Positions 62,990 to 64,000 of a stretch of 64,000 bases of DNA are shown here, piece after piece. The stretch is from contig CAVTZH010000004.1 of assembly GCA_963739175.1 (NCBI GenBank), positions 107,401 through 171,400 of the forward strand. The letters are read 5' to 3'. The translations under genes and the position numbers were made by a program. Source of the stretch: VAZQ01 sp963739175 (GTDB lineage Bacteria > Pseudomonadota > Alphaproteobacteria > Rhizobiales > Xanthobacteraceae). The notes below the pieces were generated by a model. It was given only the letters and a program-made list of their open reading frames with translations, did no database searches and had not been told where the DNA came from. Within the stretch, counting starts at the first letter, position 1, and every line of letters starts with the position of its first letter.

Positions 62990-63468
62990 ATGCGCTGGCT
63001 GCGGCTCCTCGCGATGTTCGTCTCTCTGGCGGCGTCACCCGCTTTCGCCGTACAGCCCGACGAGGTGTTGACCGACCCGGCGCTGGAGGCGCGCGCACGC
63101 GTGCTTTCGCGCAGCTGCGCTGCATGGTCTGCCAGAACCAGTCGATCGACGATTTCGGATGCGCCGCTGGCGCGCGACCTGCGCATCCTGGTACGCGAGC
63201 GGCTGCAGGCCGGCGACAGCGAACCGCAGGTGCTCGATTTCCTGGTCGACCGCTACGGCGAGTTCGTGCTGCTGCGCCCGCGCCTGCACTGGCGCACGTC
63301 GCTGCTGTGGCTCGCCCCGCCGGTACTGCTGATTGGGGGCGCCATTGCGCTGTTTGTAATCGCGCGGCGCCGCGCCCGCGGCGCCACCGATGCGGCGGTA
63401 ACGGAGGGAGGGGCGCTTACCGCCGCTGAACAGGGCTGGCCGGCCTGGTCAGGGTCGAAGAGCGCTGA
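62990..63468 (+). pseudogene. ccmH: Cytochrome c maturation thioredoxin-like partner CcmH (frameshifted)
   Basis: CcmH (CcmL/CycL) reduces apocytochrome c cysteines. It has a signal (MRWLRLLAMFVSLAASPAFA), then VQPDEVLTDPALEARARVLS. Frames change at about 63110 to LRCMVCQNQSIDD (the active-site Cys-x-x-Cys) and at about 63155 back to APLARDLRILVRERLQAGDS. LVDRYGEFVLLRPRLHWRTSLLW and a transmembrane helix follow. A last frame change near 63433 gives the stop at 63466. It overlaps no gene; ccmF ends 5 nt before. Confidence 0.87.
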
Positions 63469-63644
63469 GCATATTTACGTTAAGGTTGATATATTGAGTT
63501 TATTGAAAGCCGCGACCTTACCAAGTTTTAATTTTGCCGACAGGCCCCGGTAAGGCGGCGGCCCCCATCTTCGCCTCGAACGACGCAAACAAACTCGCTC
63601 GGCCCGGGCGGGACGAGCCTCCGAACAAGATGGAGACCGATTTA
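63469..63644. promoter_or_regulatory. Intergenic region upstream of degP
   Basis: About 175 bp. The AT-rich stretch 63470-63535 (tatttacgttaaggttgatatattgagtttattgaaagc) differs sharply from its GC-rich surroundings and probably holds the degP promoter. Exact boxes cannot be fixed. Confidence 0.45.
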
Positions 63645-64000
63645 ATGTCCGAATATCAACCCATCAAGTCGCGCGGCGTCCTCTCGCTCGCCGTTTCGCC
63701 CTGCTCGCCACCGCTGTCGCGGGACTCGGCGCGGCTGCGTGTTGCTCGCGCCCACCCTCGACCCTTCGATGTTCCAGCCGGCGCTCGCGCAGAACGTGTC
63801 GCAGCAGGCACAGCAGGTGCAGCGCCCGGTCGGCTTTGCCGACATCGTGGAGCGAGTGAAGCCCGCTGTGATTTCCGTGCGGGTGCGCGTCGACGGCCCG
63901 CGCTGAGCGTGCAGAGCTCGCCGTTCCCGCAGGGCTCGCCGATGGACCGGTTCTTCCGCCGCTGGGGCCCTGAGGGCGAAAAGTTCGGTCAGGCACCGGA
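63645..64000 (+). pseudogene. DegP/HtrA-type serine protease, amino-terminal part (frameshifted, runs off the window)
   Basis: Start of a periplasmic Do-family protease. The recovered sequence is MSEYQPIKSRGVLSL, a membrane/signal helix (FALLATAVAGLGAA), VLLAPTLDPSMFQPALAQ, then GFADIVERVKPAVISVRVRV, the characteristic first strand of DegP proteases, and SPMDRFFRRWGPEG. Frame changes at about 63695, 63735 and 63900. The catalytic domain is beyond the window. It follows ccmH, as in Bradyrhizobium relatives. Confidence 0.82.

Overview
The window looks like chromosome of a high-GC alphaproteobacterium of the order Hyphomicrobiales, close to the Bradyrhizobium / Rhodopseudomonas / Pseudolabrys group. 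The reasons are the cytochrome c maturation block ccmI-ccmE-ccmF-ccmH followed by a DegP-type protease, a PBP1A amino terminus typical of the group, several small proteins that I recall only from these genera, and REP-like intergenic palindromes. All assignments come from reading the sequence; no database search was run.

Layout. 1-310: amino end of a PBP1A (minus strand), then about 1.2 kb without genes. 1.5-5.7 kb: a broken type III restriction-modification pair (mod, res). 5.7-10 kb: a YcgN-like protein, a small hypothetical and two MFS transporters, separated by palindromic repeats. 10.1-15.3 kb: a complete branched-chain amino acid ABC system (livG, livF, binding protein, livH, livM), with palindromic repeats inside the operon. 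15.4-20.6 kb: a compact cassette holding a six-helix membrane / 2Fe-2S ferredoxin / anti-sigma-like fusion, an HlyD-type adaptor, a C39-peptidase ABC exporter and a convergent small double-glycine leader peptide. This is the most interesting system in the window. 20.9-40 kb: mostly housekeeping or envelope genes: a second DHA2 transporter, an ABC-2 transporter, a cytochrome c plus heme/beta-propeller pair, an orphan flagellin, a secreted S1 protease, a methyltransferase, a PepSY / response regulator / histidine kinase unit and an exported M20 amidohydrolase.

40-53 kb is an accessory-looking stretch: small lineage-restricted proteins, a TIR-TM-TPR protein with an exact 144-bp tandem repeat, an RTX calcium-binding protein divergent from a CadC-like regulator with three DUF4189-like sensor repeats, a tripartite-tricarboxylate binding protein with a LysR regulator, a DUF3060 protein and an IS30 remnant. 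A family of short palindromic sequences (core GGCCCAAAGCGGAC) recurs between these genes and is not seen in the first 40 kb. 53-59 kb: secreted or periplasmic proteins (a second tripartite-tricarboxylate binding protein, an LVIVD-repeat protein, a glycine-zipper lipoprotein, an SH3 protein). 57.9-64 kb: a large hypothetical, ccmI, ccmE, ccmF, ccmH and the start of degP.

Quality. Genes from about 1.5 to 5.5 kb and from 58.8 kb to the end carry single-base frameshifts every few hundred bases, while the protein sequence stays readable across frames. For the ccm-degP block this is far more likely sequencing or assembly error than gene decay. For mod/res both explanations remain open, because mod also lacks its carboxy-terminal part. 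Between 5.7 and 58.7 kb the only broken gene seen is the IS30 remnant.
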